A stretch of 64,000 nucleotides of DNA from Arsukibacterium sp. UBA5043 (GCA_002415085.1 DIBV01000003.1:186001-250000), one strand, 5' to 3'; shown: positions 26,345 through 35,843, counted from the stretch's first letter. The notes: generated by a model from the sequence alone, not told the origin. Program-made: numbers and translations.

Positions 26345-28501
26345 ATGGAAATTAAACCCGAACGATCGCTCCAGGTGGGTGAATGGCATTATCTGGCAAA
26401 AGAAGACAAGCTGGTGCAACTTGATGCGAATGGTCACATTGTTGCAACTGCTAATTTAGATAACCTTGGCCAGAAAGTCGTCAACTACTTTATCGTCCAT
26501 GCCGGTAATCTGGTGACCAAAGATCAGTTACTGGCTGATGTTTGGGGGATCCGGGATGTCTCTGATGGTCGGGTAATGCGGGTGATCAGGGCCATCAGAA
26601 TTGCGCTGAACGATGACAGCAGGCAGCCGACTTATATTGAAACGATTCCAAAACGCGGTTATCGGTTTATCGCCAGTGTCACAGATATTCCTGATAAGTC
26701 GCTGGCTACTGACAATGCGGCTGAAGTAGCGCCATCAGGCGCTGTGTCAACGCCCAAAAGCCGAGGTTCACGTTGGGCCGCCGCAGTGGCTGTGTTGTCA
26801 ATGCTATTATTAAGCTGGCTATTCTGGCTGAAACCGGTGGCGGATAAGCAGGCAGCGGAAGTGGATACTATTCCACTTTGGCGTTACAAGCCGATTACTT
26901 CACTGGATGGCCTTGAGTTTTATCATAATGTTTCGCCCGATGAACGTTATCTGGTATTTAGCTACGCAAATGAAGGTAGCGAACAAATAGCCGTGCTTAA
27001 TTTACAGGATCTGCAAAGCCATAAACGGGTACAAATTACTGCTGACAGCGCCAGCAGCCTTGGTGCCGCGTTCAGTCCCAGTGGTCAGTATATTGCCTAT
27101 CATAAAATGCTACCGGATCGACGTTGTGAAATCCGGTTAATCGAGCTTGAACCCGATCAGATGGTTGTTAAATCTGATACGTTGCTCACCGTCTGTACGC
27201 CTGAATCCGTATCTGCTCGGGTTAGCTGGTCACCTGATGGCCGTTATATTGTTTACCCCAGCCTCGATCCTGAGCAGCGCCAGATGGTCTTGATGATGTA
27301 TCCGCTGGCAGGTGGCACTGCCGAGCAACTAACTGTACCACCGGCCAGCAGCTTTGGTGATTATGCAGGGCGATATTCACGCTCGGGCGATAAAATTGCC
27401 TTTATTCGTGATGCTGCAGGAACAGCACAGATTTGGCTGCTTGATTTAACCAACCGGGCAACCCGGCTGTTGGTACAGATAGATGATGCCTATCCGGGCA
27501 ACATAGACTGGACCCAAGATGATCGCAGTATTATTTTTCCATCCGGTATTTCGTCGCTGGGAATAGTGGATGTTATGACAGGAGAGAGTCGGGAGCTGGC
27601 TTATACCGATAGTCAGGCCAGTGAAATTCAAGTTGGGGCAGTTAGCGGTAAAATTTATGCCTCAGTGGGCTTTTTCTCCCATACCAACATAAAAAAAGTG
27701 GCAAATAAATTAGTATCAGACATAGAAACAAAAAACCTGGTATTCAGCTCAAATCGTAATGAAATCTATATTGAAATTAATCCAAAATCAGAAGGGCCGG
27801 CAGCCGTTGTGTCGCGTCGCTCCGGCTTATCTCAGGTTTGGCTGTTTTATCCTGATGGCCGCCAGCAGCAACTTACGGATTTTACGTCCAATGAAAGGAT
27901 CCGCAGCCTGGTCTTTTCACCAGATGGCAGTCAGCTATTACTGCATTTAAATAGTGGTATCTGGCAGTTAACAATGGCTGGTGAGCTAATCCAGATAGTT
28001 GGAAAAGAAGGTGAGATTGTTGCTAACCCCGCCTGGAGCCGGGATGGCAGCGAAGTATTTTATGCTCAGTCACGAAAAGGACGCTGGGATATTATGGTGG
28101 CCGCTGTTGATACCGAGATTGAAAAACGGGTGCTGGCAACTGATCGGGAGTTATATATTCAAAGTTATAACGCAGATTATAATATCTGGCGCGACGCAAA
28201 TTCGAAGAACTTTGTTATTGAATACAGCAATGGTGATATCAGAGAACTTAATTTAGGGACGAAAGCTGACCAGATGTTGTTTAAATTTGATTTGCGCCGG
28301 CAAGGCTTTTATTTCACTTATCTTCTTGAAGACACCCAATATCAGCTTCGTTACTATGACTTAGAAAGTGGCACTGTTGATGAAAAAGTGATTGACGATT
28401 ATCTGTACCACAATCGCTATAGTATTTCTGTTGATGAGACTGAAGTGTACATGCTGGAAGCGGTCAGAGCCGATTTTGATATTGCCGAGATTAGCTTTTA
28501 G
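26345..28501 (+). CDS. Membrane-anchored winged-helix regulator with beta-propeller sensor
   Basis: This 718-residue protein has a CadC/ToxR-like winged-helix DNA-binding domain (residues 1-112; signature PTYIETIPKRGYRFIA), a linker, one transmembrane helix (about 144-162) and a large periplasmic domain of TolB/PD40-type blades (SPDERYLVFS, SPSGQYIAYH, SWSPDGRYIVY, SRSGDKIAFIRD, FSPDGSQLLLH, SRDGSEVFYAQ). Direct membrane-bound regulation of transcription by a periplasmic signal is the expected mode; the ligand is unknown. It precedes a small predicted secreted peptide gene and a second regulator of similar design, so all three may form one signalling unit. Confidence 0.85.
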   Translation: MEIKPERSLQVGEWHYLAKEDKLVQLDANGHIVATANLDNLGQKVVNYFIVHAGNLVTKDQLLADVWGIRDVSDGRVMRVIRAIRIALNDDSRQPTYIETIPKRGYRFIASVTDIPDKSLATDNAAEVAPSGAVSTPKSRGSRWAAAVAVLSMLLLSWLFWLKPVADKQAAEVDTIPLWRYKPITSLDGLEFYHNVSPDERYLVFSYANEGSEQIAVLNLQDLQSHKRVQITADSASSLGAAFSPSGQYIAYHKMLPDRRCEIRLIELEPDQMVVKSDTLLTVCTPESVSARVSWSPDGRYIVYPSLDPEQRQMVLMMYPLAGGTAEQLTVPPASSFGDYAGRYSRSGDKIAFIRDAAGTAQIWLLDLTNRATRLLVQIDDAYPGNIDWTQDDRSIIFPSGISSLGIVDVMTGESRELAYTDSQASEIQVGAVSGKIYASVGFFSHTNIKKVANKLVSDIETKNLVFSSNRNEIYIEINPKSEGPAAVVSRRSGLSQVWLFYPDGRQQQLTDFTSNERIRSLVFSPDGSQLLLHLNSGIWQLTMAGELIQIVGKEGEIVANPAWSRDGSEVFYAQSRKGRWDIMVAAVDTEIEKRVLATDRELYIQSYNADYNIWRDANSKNFVIEYSNGDIRELNLGTKADQMLFKFDLRRQGFYFTYLLEDTQYQLRYYDLESGTVDEKVIDDYLYHNRYSISVDETEVYMLEAVRADFDIAEISF

Positions 28502-28626
28502 ATCGACGTTTTATAAGGTTTTTATTGAAAGATCATCGAGTTTAATGCTGGGTTCAGGAGTAGGCTCACTATTGTTGAGCACAACTGTGTGACCCCAACA
28601 ACTGAATATCACTCGGAGATTGGATC

Positions 28627-28884
28627 ATGAATAACACTTTTAAACTATTACTTATTGCTACTAGCTTAACTATAATTTCCAGCAATAGTAGCAATAGTAG
28701 CAATAGCGTGAAAATTAATGAGCCGGTATTGCTGGACAATTTGTATGCCTGTCCGTGGTGGCCTGCGTGCAAAGATCCGGAAGACTTATCACCTAAGCCT
28801 GTTCCAACTGACAGTTCTCTTCCTAAACCAACAGGCGATAAAGACACGACTAAAGATAAAAAAGACCAAACCCGGCTGGCGTAA
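28627..28884 (+). CDS. Small predicted secreted peptide with CPWWPAC motif
   Basis: This 85-residue protein has a hydrophobic N-terminal segment (FKLLLIATSLTIIS, a likely signal peptide), then an Asn/Ser stretch encoded by a 9-bp tandem repeat, then LYACPWWPACKDPE with two cysteines five residues apart around a Trp-Trp pair, and a Pro/Lys/Asp-rich tail. I do not recognise the family. An ATG preceded by GGAG (TCGGAGATTGGATC) supports translation. Another frame on the opposite strand covers the same region, so the gene call rests on signal peptide plus motif. It lies between two membrane-bound regulators and might be their ligand, target or product. Confidence 0.6.
   Translation: MNNTFKLLLIATSLTIISSNSSNSSNSVKINEPVLLDNLYACPWWPACKDPEDLSPKPVPTDSSLPKPTGDKDTTKDKKDQTRLA
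28681..28707 (+). repeat. 9-bp tandem repeat, three copies, in frame
   Basis: The unit AGCAATAGT occurs three times in tandem (the last copy ends in C) within the small secreted-peptide gene and encodes Ser-Asn-Ser repeats. Since 9 is a multiple of three, copy-number changes would lengthen or shorten the linker without frameshifting. Confidence 0.75.
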
Positions 28885-28938
28885 AGGGCATTAACGTCGT
28901 TTCAAAAGCAGATACACTCTACTTTTCAGTCAATTAAG

Positions 28939-28971
28939 GTATAATCCGTCCTGACACTTTAGTCAGGCGGA
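28939..28971 (+). promoter_or_regulatory. Candidate promoter with inverted repeat upstream of second regulator
   Basis: TATAAT lies at 28940-28945. A dyad CCTGAC (28950-28955) and GTCAGG (28962-28967), flanked by TCCG and CGGA, follows immediately, and the start codon is at 28977. The dyad sits around the expected transcription start, so it could be an operator, possibly autoregulatory. No good -35 is visible. Confidence 0.4.
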
Positions 28972-28976
28972 CCTTA

Positions 28977-31070
28977 ATGTCAAATTTAGAACCACTGGTG
29001 AAAATTGGCGGCTGGTATTATCAGGCGGCTTACGGGCAGTTGCTGCCTGCAGAGCCTGATACAGGCAGTGCCGTGCCAGTAGTATTAGAGCCCAGGCTGC
29101 ACAGCCTGCTTAATTACTTTTTGCTCCATCCAGACAAGATCCTGGATAAAGATACCTTAATTAATGATGTCTGGCCTGACGGCGAAGGTACCGATGCTGC
29201 GGTGATGCGGGCAGTGGGGGCACTGCGCAAAGTACTCGGTGATAATGTAAAGGCGCCAACGTATATCGCTACGATAGCGAAAAAAGGCTATCAATGGCTT
29301 TGTCTTATTGAACCGTTAACGAGCGTGCAGCGCAAGCCATTAACGGCACAAACATTAACCCCGCCGGTTACACCACTAACGACGTCTGACGAACAATTAT
29401 CAGCAACTGCAGCCGCAGAAAAGGGCCTTCCCTGGCGTTTTATCAGTGCAGTATGTTCAGTCTTATTGCTCGGTGGCACGGTGCTGGCCTATCTGCTGGC
29501 CAGTGTGACTGTAACACCCTTAACCAGATTACCCGATTCGATAATACCGCTAAGCGCGGTAACAGGGCAGGAATTCTGGGCTACGCTGGAACCTGGTGAG
29601 CATTCTGCGTTTTATTGGTATCGTAAGTCTGAAGATGCACCGCTTCAACTGGCCCGTCAGGATTTAGCCAGCTTAAAGGTGAGTTACAGTGCCGCGCAAT
29701 ATGGCAATGCCAGCCAGGCTTTATGGTTAGACGATACACAGTTGGTGTTTCGGGCGCTTGATAACGAACAACGTTGCTACTTTTACCAGCAACAGGTTAT
29801 GCCTGAATTTGCCCCGGCCAGCAAAGTGATGCCTTGCCAGCATGTGCTGGTGCAGGGATTAGCCATTTTAGATCGACAATGGTACTGGCTGGATTACGCT
29901 GCTGATTTGCGACGTTATGAATTATGGAAGCGGACAGAAGACGGCAGCACGGTCAGAATAATGGCATTTCCCGAAAAATGGCAACGTGCAGACCAGTTGC
30001 TGCTCGTCGGGGCATCGTTATATCTGGTGGCACAGCAAGATTTTTATCGCAGCCAGCTCTATCGGATTAACCTGGAACTGTCGCAACTGGAAATAATCGA
30101 TAACTTTGATCATCAGATTATTACCAGCAGTAGCTGGGATCAGCACCATGCACTGCTAACCCTGAAAAACAGTGAATTACAGTTATATAGTTTAAAAGAA
30201 CATACCCAGTTAAGTTTAGGCCCGATGACCTGGCAACTGACGCAGCCACAACGGTATCAACAGCGAATATTAGCTACCCAGTACCTGGATTATACAACAG
30301 ATATTGTGAAGCTTGCGCTCGGGAATGGCCTGCTGAATAACGAGCAAAGCTGGCAAACCAGTAACCGGAACGAGCGGCTGTTTGCTGCCAAAGGTGAGCA
30401 AATAGCTTTTGTGTCTGAGCGGGCTGGCGACAATCAGGTTTGGTTGTCGCGCGCTGGCGAGAGCCGGCAATTATCACGTCTGGTCAGTGGTCAGTATATC
30501 CGGCAGTTATTCTGGCATCAGGATCTGTTGCTGGCAGTAATAGATAATCAGTTGTTTCAGATTGCGCTGGATGATGGCGGGCTTACTTTAATGGTAGATT
30601 CGCAGGTAACCGGGCGTTATCAAAGCTGCCACGATACGCTGTACTGGACCGAGCAACATAATGATGGCTGGCAGCTACTGCATAATACGCAGCAACCGGA
30701 AGTGCTACTGACAGGGGTGGTTAATTTCAAATGTGCGCCTGATGGCTTGGTGGTGCAGTTTTATAATGACGATAAGCTGGCATTGTGGTCAGACAGAACG
30801 CCGTTACAACTGCTACCATTACCTGTCAGCCTGAACTGGCATCATATACTGCCAGAGCAGTGGACCAGCAGCAGTCAGCAATTACTTTGGCTCGATCGCC
30901 AGCAATGGCAGCTAAAGGTCTACGATTGGCAAAGCGGAGAAACAACCCGTTATGCCTGGCCTGCTTCGGCATTGCCGCTGGAAATCCACAGCGACGATGC
31001 CAAAAGCATATTTAGCGTGCAGCCACGACATTATGATACTGATATCGTGTGGCTGCAAAACCGCAGTTAA
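28977..31070 (+). CDS. Membrane-anchored winged-helix regulator (CadC-like)
   Basis: This 697-residue protein repeats the design of the gene at 26345: a winged-helix domain (residues 1-112; PTYIATIAKKGYQW signature), a Thr/Pro/Ala-rich linker, one transmembrane helix (about 154-176) and a large periplasmic domain that looks like a divergent beta-propeller (many W- and Y-rich strands, such as AKGEQIAFVSERAGDNQVWL). It should bind DNA while embedded in the membrane. Sequence identity to its neighbour is limited, so the duplication is old or the two were brought together. The gene ends 19 bases before convergent hemL. Confidence 0.82.
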   Translation: MSNLEPLVKIGGWYYQAAYGQLLPAEPDTGSAVPVVLEPRLHSLLNYFLLHPDKILDKDTLINDVWPDGEGTDAAVMRAVGALRKVLGDNVKAPTYIATIAKKGYQWLCLIEPLTSVQRKPLTAQTLTPPVTPLTTSDEQLSATAAAEKGLPWRFISAVCSVLLLGGTVLAYLLASVTVTPLTRLPDSIIPLSAVTGQEFWATLEPGEHSAFYWYRKSEDAPLQLARQDLASLKVSYSAAQYGNASQALWLDDTQLVFRALDNEQRCYFYQQQVMPEFAPASKVMPCQHVLVQGLAILDRQWYWLDYAADLRRYELWKRTEDGSTVRIMAFPEKWQRADQLLLVGASLYLVAQQDFYRSQLYRINLELSQLEIIDNFDHQIITSSSWDQHHALLTLKNSELQLYSLKEHTQLSLGPMTWQLTQPQRYQQRILATQYLDYTTDIVKLALGNGLLNNEQSWQTSNRNERLFAAKGEQIAFVSERAGDNQVWLSRAGESRQLSRLVSGQYIRQLFWHQDLLLAVIDNQLFQIALDDGGLTLMVDSQVTGRYQSCHDTLYWTEQHNDGWQLLHNTQQPEVLLTGVVNFKCAPDGLVVQFYNDDKLALWSDRTPLQLLPLPVSLNWHHILPEQWTSSSQQLLWLDRQQWQLKVYDWQSGETTRYAWPASALPLEIHSDDAKSIFSVQPRHYDTDIVWLQNRS

Positions 31071-31089
31071 TATGTAACGTGTAAGGAGC

Positions 31090-32370
31090 TTAAAGCGCAG
31101 CAAAGCTGCTGGCAGCAGCCTCTATGGTCGCTTTAAGATCATCGTCAGTATGAGCAAGTGACAAGAAGCCTGCTTCATAGGCAGACGGTGCCAGATAAAT
31201 GCCCTTTTGTAACATCAGATGGAAAAAATGTTTGAAAGCGCCAATATCACATTGAGTCGCTTGTTGATAATTACTGACCCTGCTCTCTTTGCTGAAGAAA
31301 AAACCAAACATGCCGCCAACCTGATTAAACGTCATGGGTACGCCATGCTGCCGGGCTGCTTTATCGATACCTGCAATCAGTTGACTGGTTTTTGCGGTGA
31401 GTTTTTCAAAAACATCCGGCTTACTGATTTCGTTAAGTGCTGCCAGTCCGGCTGCCATGGCAATAGGATTGCCTGATAACGTACCTGCCTGATATACCGG
31501 ACCTAATGGCGCGATGTGTTCCATGATTTCCCGCCTGCCACCAAAAGCGCCTACCGGCATGCCGCCACCAATGATTTTGCCCAGGGTGGTCAGATCGGGG
31601 GTAACCTGATACACAGCTTGTGCGCCACCTAACGCTACCCGAAAACCCGTCATCACTTCATCAAAAATAAGCACACTCTGGTACTGATCACAAATCCGGC
31701 GCAAACCTTCCAGAAAATCTGGTTCTGGCGGGATACAGTTCATGTTACCCGCCACCGGTTCGACAATAATGCAGGCAATATCATCACCCTGTTTTGCGAA
31801 AATCTCGGCTACCTGCTCCAGATTGTTAAATTCGCAGGTCAGGGTATATTTAGCAAAATCAGCTGGGACTCCCGGTGAGTTCGGAACGCCCAGAGTCAGT
31901 GCGCCTGAGCCCGCTTTAACCAGTAGTGAATCAGCATGGCCATGATAGCACCCCTCAAATTTTAAAATGGTGTCACGTCCGGTATATCCGCGCGCTAAAC
32001 GAATGGCACTCATGGTAGCTTCTGTACCGGAGCTCACCATGCGCACCATTTCCATTGATGGCACCAATTGCGCAATTTTTTCTGCCATATCAATTTCTGC
32101 CGGGCAAGGCGCACCAAAACTTAAGCCATTGGCGGCTGCCTGAATAACTGCATCGCGGATAGCCGGGTGATTATGGCCCAGTAGCATTGGACCCCATGAG
32201 CCTATGTAATCAATATAGCGTTTGCCATCAACATCAAATAAGTAAGCACCATCGGCACGTTCAATAAAGACCGGAGTACCACCGACACTTTTAAAGGCAC
32301 GGACTGGCGAGTTAACGCCACCGGGAATAGTACGTTGGGCGCGTTGAAACAGGGTTTCAGATAAAGACAT
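31090..32370 (-). CDS. hemL: Glutamate-1-semialdehyde 2,1-aminomutase
   Basis: HemL converts glutamate-1-semialdehyde to 5-aminolevulinate, the first dedicated haem precursor in the C5 pathway. The protein (426 residues) is full length. The PLP lysine is Lys265 in [17 protein letters not shown], the same number as in Escherichia; [31 protein letters not shown] and [12 protein letters not shown] are also present. It lies in the conserved neighbourhood with clcA and erpA seen in Escherichia, here with pyrB and hemJ inserted. The ATG is clear. Confidence 0.98.
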   Translation of the reverse strand: MSLSETLFQRAQRTIPGGVNSPVRAFKSVGGTPVFIERADGAYLFDVDGKRYIDYIGSWGPMLLGHNHPAIRDAVIQAAANGLSFGAPCPAEIDMAEKIAQLVPSMEMVRMVSSGTEATMSAIRLARGYTGRDTILKFEGCYHGHADSLLVKAGSGALTLGVPNSPGVPADFAKYTLTCEFNNLEQVAEIFAKQGDDIACIIVEPVAGNMNCIPPEPDFLEGLRRICDQYQSVLIFDEVMTGFRVALGGAQAVYQVTPDLTTLGKIIGGGMPVGAFGGRREIMEHIAPLGPVYQAGTLSGNPIAMAAGLAALNEISKPDVFEKLTAKTSQLIAGIDKAARQHGVPMTFNQVGGMFGFFFSKESRVSNYQQATQCDIGAFKHFFHLMLQKGIYLAPSAYEAGFLSLAHTDDDLKATIEAAASSFAAL

Positions 32371-32432
32371 AATAATTTCCGTTCGAAGTTAGGTTTGGCG
32401 GAGCCTGTCGATGGCAGTACGACATTGCCGCA

Positions 32433-33437
32433 CTATTTGTTGCTATACCAGGGCACGGCACATTCGTAATCTTTGACGATGTTTTCCACCCCAAGGGTCA
32501 GGGCAAACAGTGCCATTCGTACCAGCACACCGTTGTCGGCCTGCCGAAAAATCGCCAGGTTAGGGTTCAGGTTTAAATCGTTGTCTAATTCGTTAGCTTC
32601 AATCCGCGAATCGCGCGGCAACGGATGCATAATAACCGTATTAGATTTACAGTAGCGGGTATAAATCTCCTGATTTAACCGAAACTTACCACGATACTGA
32701 TCGGCATCCGCTTTAGAAGGAAAGCGCTCCTCCTGGATCCTGGTCTGATAAACAATATCAGCATTTAAGTGACCTTCCAGTTTGTCACTGATCACCAGTT
32801 GATGGCCGGCATTGGTCAGGCTGCTGATGATGTCATCTGGCATGGCCAATTCAGCTGGTGATACCAGCGTCAGCTTAACATTACGATACAGACACAGTAA
32901 TTTAGACAACGAGTGAACGGTACGGCCAAACTTTAAATCGCCTACCATCGCAATGTGCATGCCATCAATCTGCAAGCCTGAAGCTGCCAGTTCCCGCTCT
33001 ATGGTAAACAGGTCGAGTAATGCCTGGGTTGGATGTTCATTGGCACCATCCCCACCATTTAACACCGGCACGCGGCTACCTTCAGCAAACTCGGCCACCG
33101 AACCCGCCTGCGGATGGCGCATGGCAATCACATCACTGTAACTGCTGATTACCCGGGCAGTATCGAATAACGATTCGCCCTTGGACAATGCAGAAGATTC
33201 CATGCCGGTCGTTTCACGGACTTCGCCGCCGAGTAAATTAAAAGCACAACCAAAGCTGACCCGGGTCCGGGTGCTGGGTTCAAAAAACAAGTTACCTAAT
33301 ATTGCACCGTCGAGTACTTTGGTGCGTTTTTTACGGCTGGCGTAAGGTGTCATCTGCCGGGCAATATCAAAAATCCGGGTAATACTATCACGATCAAATT
33401 GCTTAACAGAGAGAATATGCTGGCCTTTGAAGCTCAT
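32433..33437 (-). CDS. pyrB: Aspartate carbamoyltransferase
   Basis: PyrB makes carbamoyl-aspartate, the first committed pyrimidine step. Carbamoyl-phosphate-binding FEPSTRTR (residues 52-59), the SALSKGESLFDTAR loop, HPTQALLDLF and HPLPRDSR are intact. At 334 residues it is longer than the 311-residue Escherichia chain and resembles the variant found in Shewanella and Vibrio relatives. No regulatory pyrI follows; hemL is next after 62 bases. A possible promoter -10 (TATAAT, minus strand) lies at 33496-33501. Confidence 0.96.
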   Translation of the reverse strand: MSFKGQHILSVKQFDRDSITRIFDIARQMTPYASRKKRTKVLDGAILGNLFFEPSTRTRVSFGCAFNLLGGEVRETTGMESSALSKGESLFDTARVISSYSDVIAMRHPQAGSVAEFAEGSRVPVLNGGDGANEHPTQALLDLFTIERELAASGLQIDGMHIAMVGDLKFGRTVHSLSKLLCLYRNVKLTLVSPAELAMPDDIISSLTNAGHQLVISDKLEGHLNADIVYQTRIQEERFPSKADADQYRGKFRLNQEIYTRYCKSNTVIMHPLPRDSRIEANELDNDLNLNPNLAIFRQADNGVLVRMALFALTLGVENIVKDYECAVPWYSNK

Positions 33438-33495
33438 CGTCAGTACTCACTTAACACATGCCATTAGGCGCCGCTGCGGGCGCAAGGTGGCCACT

Positions 33496-33501
33496 ATTAT
33501 A
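33496..33501 (-). promoter_or_regulatory. Candidate -10 box for pyrB
   Basis: On the minus strand TATAAT occurs 59 bases before the pyrB start codon. The -35 region is poor (CGCTTT at a 17-base spacing), so this is only a candidate. A GC-rich inverted repeat lies between it and the gene. Confidence 0.35.
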
Positions 33502-33527
33502 CGCAAAACTGCTCAGCAAAAGCGAGT

Positions 33528-33965
33528 TTAGTACAGCAGTGGCTTCAGAGTGGCCAGCAAAATGATGGCCAACAGCAGTAATACCGGCAGTTCATTAAAC
33601 ACCCTGTAAAAACGCGGGCTGTGCCGGTTACGGTTATGTTTAAAATCGGCCAGTAATTTAAAACACCAGCCATGATAACCATACAAAAGGAGCACCAGTA
33701 CCAGCTTCAGATGCAACCAGCCACTGGCTGCAAACCAGGCCTTACCATAGGCAGCAATGAGCAGCAGACCAAAAACCAGGGTCAGCACTGCAAAAGGTGT
33801 TACAAATAATAACAGGCGCCGTTCCATCGTTTTGAAAGTGTCAGAGCACTCAGTACTGTCGGTTTGTGCATGATATACAAATAGCCGCGGCAGATAAAAA
33901 ACACCCGCAAACCAGGCCACCATAAAAAAAAGATGTAATGCTTTGTATAATAAAATCAGAGTCAT
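33528..33965 (-). CDS. hemJ: Protoporphyrinogen IX oxidase HemJ
   Basis: This 145-residue membrane protein has four hydrophobic helices and the HemJ (UPF0093) pattern: LYKALHLFFMVAWFAGVFYLPRLF with His11, and the HLKLVLVLLLYGYHG segment with Lys87. HemJ oxidises protoporphyrinogen IX in bacteria that lack HemG or HemY. The start codon overlaps the end of clcA by 4 bases. hemL, another haem gene, lies 1.2 kb downstream, so two haem steps are clustered. Confidence 0.92.
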   Translation of the reverse strand: MTLILLYKALHLFFMVAWFAGVFYLPRLFVYHAQTDSTECSDTFKTMERRLLLFVTPFAVLTLVFGLLLIAAYGKAWFAASGWLHLKLVLVLLLYGYHGWCFKLLADFKHNRNRHSPRFYRVFNELPVLLLLAIILLATLKPLLY

Positions 33966-35677
33966 AATAAGTTGTTCTGCTTAGTTAGCAAACTGCGAAC
34001 CTGATCCCAGCGAATAATACCGACGGGTTCATATGGGTCGTCCTGATAAATGTAAACCAGGCCATCACGTTCGTCTTCAAGCAGGGCAAATACTTCTGCC
34101 ATGGTAGACTGGTGGGGTAGTCCGGTAATGTCCTGATAACGAATGGCACTGTCGCCACTTAACGATAAACTGACATCATAACTGGCGGCGACGAATTGGG
34201 GTGTGTCACCGTCGTCGCGTTTCAGTAGCAATTGCACCGGCAGCTGCAGTTGGGCCAGTTGCTGGCGAACGGCGTCTTCCTGCGGGTTATGCAGCAAAAC
34301 ATACTCTTTACTCAGCAACGCCAGTACGCCCACCTTTTGCAGAATGTCATCTGCAGGTGCCAGTTTATAAGGCAATTGCATAAAATCGAGCTGCATCATA
34401 AAAATAGATTTATTGTTGAAAAACTGCACTGTGGTTACGTAGGCGGTAATAATGACCACCATCGCAGGCAAAATAATTTGCTGGTTTGACGCCAGCTCAA
34501 TGACCGCCAGCAGAGCCGCTAACGGGGCATGCAAGGTGGCAGCCATCAAACCCGCCATCCCCAGTACTGCATAGGTGCCGGCAGTGCTGCTGTCACCAAT
34601 AAATATGGCAGGCACGATTGCCAGTAGCGTACCCAGGACGATACCCATGCCAAACACCGGCCCGATTACCCCACCAGGCACACCAAGCCCCAGGGCAAAG
34701 ATGGTCAGCACCAGTTTTCCGACAAAGATGACCAGTAAAAGCTGCACGTCAGTCGGATGGTTAACCGCGTTGAAGATAGCACCGGTTTCCGCACCCATCG
34801 CATGCGGTATCAGGTAGCCGACTGCGGCAGTCACAATACCCGCCAGCGCCAGCCGGACCATCAAAGGCCAGTTTTTTACCAGGCGGATAAGCCGCATCAG
34901 ATTCTGGTTAAACAAAAAAGCGACTGCACCAAATACAATACCGCACACAATAAGATAGGGAAAATGCCAGATGCTTATCGCTACAATATTAAGCGACGCC
35001 AGTTCGCGGTCATGTCCGAATACTAACTGCGTAGCCAGTGCACCTACTACCGAGGCTAGCATAATGGGGATAAATACATGGATTCGATATTCACGCAGCA
35101 CAACCTCCATGACGAAAATCACAGCGGCCAGTGGCGTATTAAACGAAGCGGAAATGCCGGCAGCAATGCCACAGCCGGCAAGGATTCGAACGCTGTTGTA
35201 AGGCAGTTGCAAATAACGACCGACTGAACTGGCACCATAAGCACCGAGGTGAACGGATGGCCCCTCGCGGCCTACTGAGAAACCGCTAACCAGAGCAATA
35301 ATACCGCCAAAAAACTGATTCATGGTATTTCGAAATGGCATAATACCGTAGCGGGTTTTTATCCGGTGAATTACGAATGGGATACCCATCCGGTAGTGAC
35401 GATAGCCTGTCACCAGAGCGAGCAGGCCAATCAACAGTGCTCCGCCCAAAGGCAGCAGCCAGACAATTTCCGGATCGGCACTGGAGAAATCATCGGATTT
35501 CGTCAAGAAAAGTTGCTGAAAAGCCACGATCGCCAGGCGAAAGATAATAATTAGCAGGGCCGCGATCAAACCACCAAGCATACCCAGCAAACACAGTTGC
35601 AAAGACGTCTGTGGTAAAGCTAATCGGCGCTGCAACCCGGGCAGCCAGTCTCGCCATCGTCGCATAGTAGAGAGCAT
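33962..35677 (-). CDS. clcA: ClC-family chloride channel/transporter with CBS domain
   Basis: This 571-residue protein has about 10-12 membrane segments and the ClC selectivity-filter motif GREGPSVH (residues about 134-141), plus PGGVIGPVFGMG for the second anion site. The C-terminal 130 residues form a CBS-like cytoplasmic domain (VGIIRWDQVRSLL). It exchanges Cl- with H+ or conducts Cl-. The acidic gating Glu of exchangers corresponds to the Glu in GREGP. It stands with erpA and hemL in the order also found in Escherichia; hemJ overlaps its end. Confidence 0.9.
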   Translation of the reverse strand: MLSTMRRWRDWLPGLQRRLALPQTSLQLCLLGMLGGLIAALLIIIFRLAIVAFQQLFLTKSDDFSSADPEIVWLLPLGGALLIGLLALVTGYRHYRMGIPFVIHRIKTRYGIMPFRNTMNQFFGGIIALVSGFSVGREGPSVHLGAYGASSVGRYLQLPYNSVRILAGCGIAAGISASFNTPLAAVIFVMEVVLREYRIHVFIPIMLASVVGALATQLVFGHDRELASLNIVAISIWHFPYLIVCGIVFGAVAFLFNQNLMRLIRLVKNWPLMVRLALAGIVTAAVGYLIPHAMGAETGAIFNAVNHPTDVQLLLVIFVGKLVLTIFALGLGVPGGVIGPVFGMGIVLGTLLAIVPAIFIGDSSTAGTYAVLGMAGLMAATLHAPLAALLAVIELASNQQIILPAMVVIITAYVTTVQFFNNKSIFMMQLDFMQLPYKLAPADDILQKVGVLALLSKEYVLLHNPQEDAVRQQLAQLQLPVQLLLKRDDGDTPQFVAASYDVSLSLSGDSAIRYQDITGLPHQSTMAEVFALLEDERDGLVYIYQDDPYEPVGIIRWDQVRSLLTKQNNLL

Positions 35678-35843
35678 GAATTAAACGATGGGTTAAGTCT
35701 AACATAAGCGTTTGAGAACGCAGATCTTAATTGCAAAGCAGCGTTAATTTGATACTTAAGTTTGTTTAGCGCAGGGTTAATACTTGAATAAATTAGTCAG
35801 GTATTAGATAATCCGGGTTGTTGTAACCCCTGTTGGAGCACTC

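Noticed and set aside
28569-28847. Minus-strand frame opposite the small peptide gene
   Set aside because: It runs antisense to a gene with signal peptide and ribosome site, and its Leu-rich run is only the reverse of the Asn/Ser repeat.
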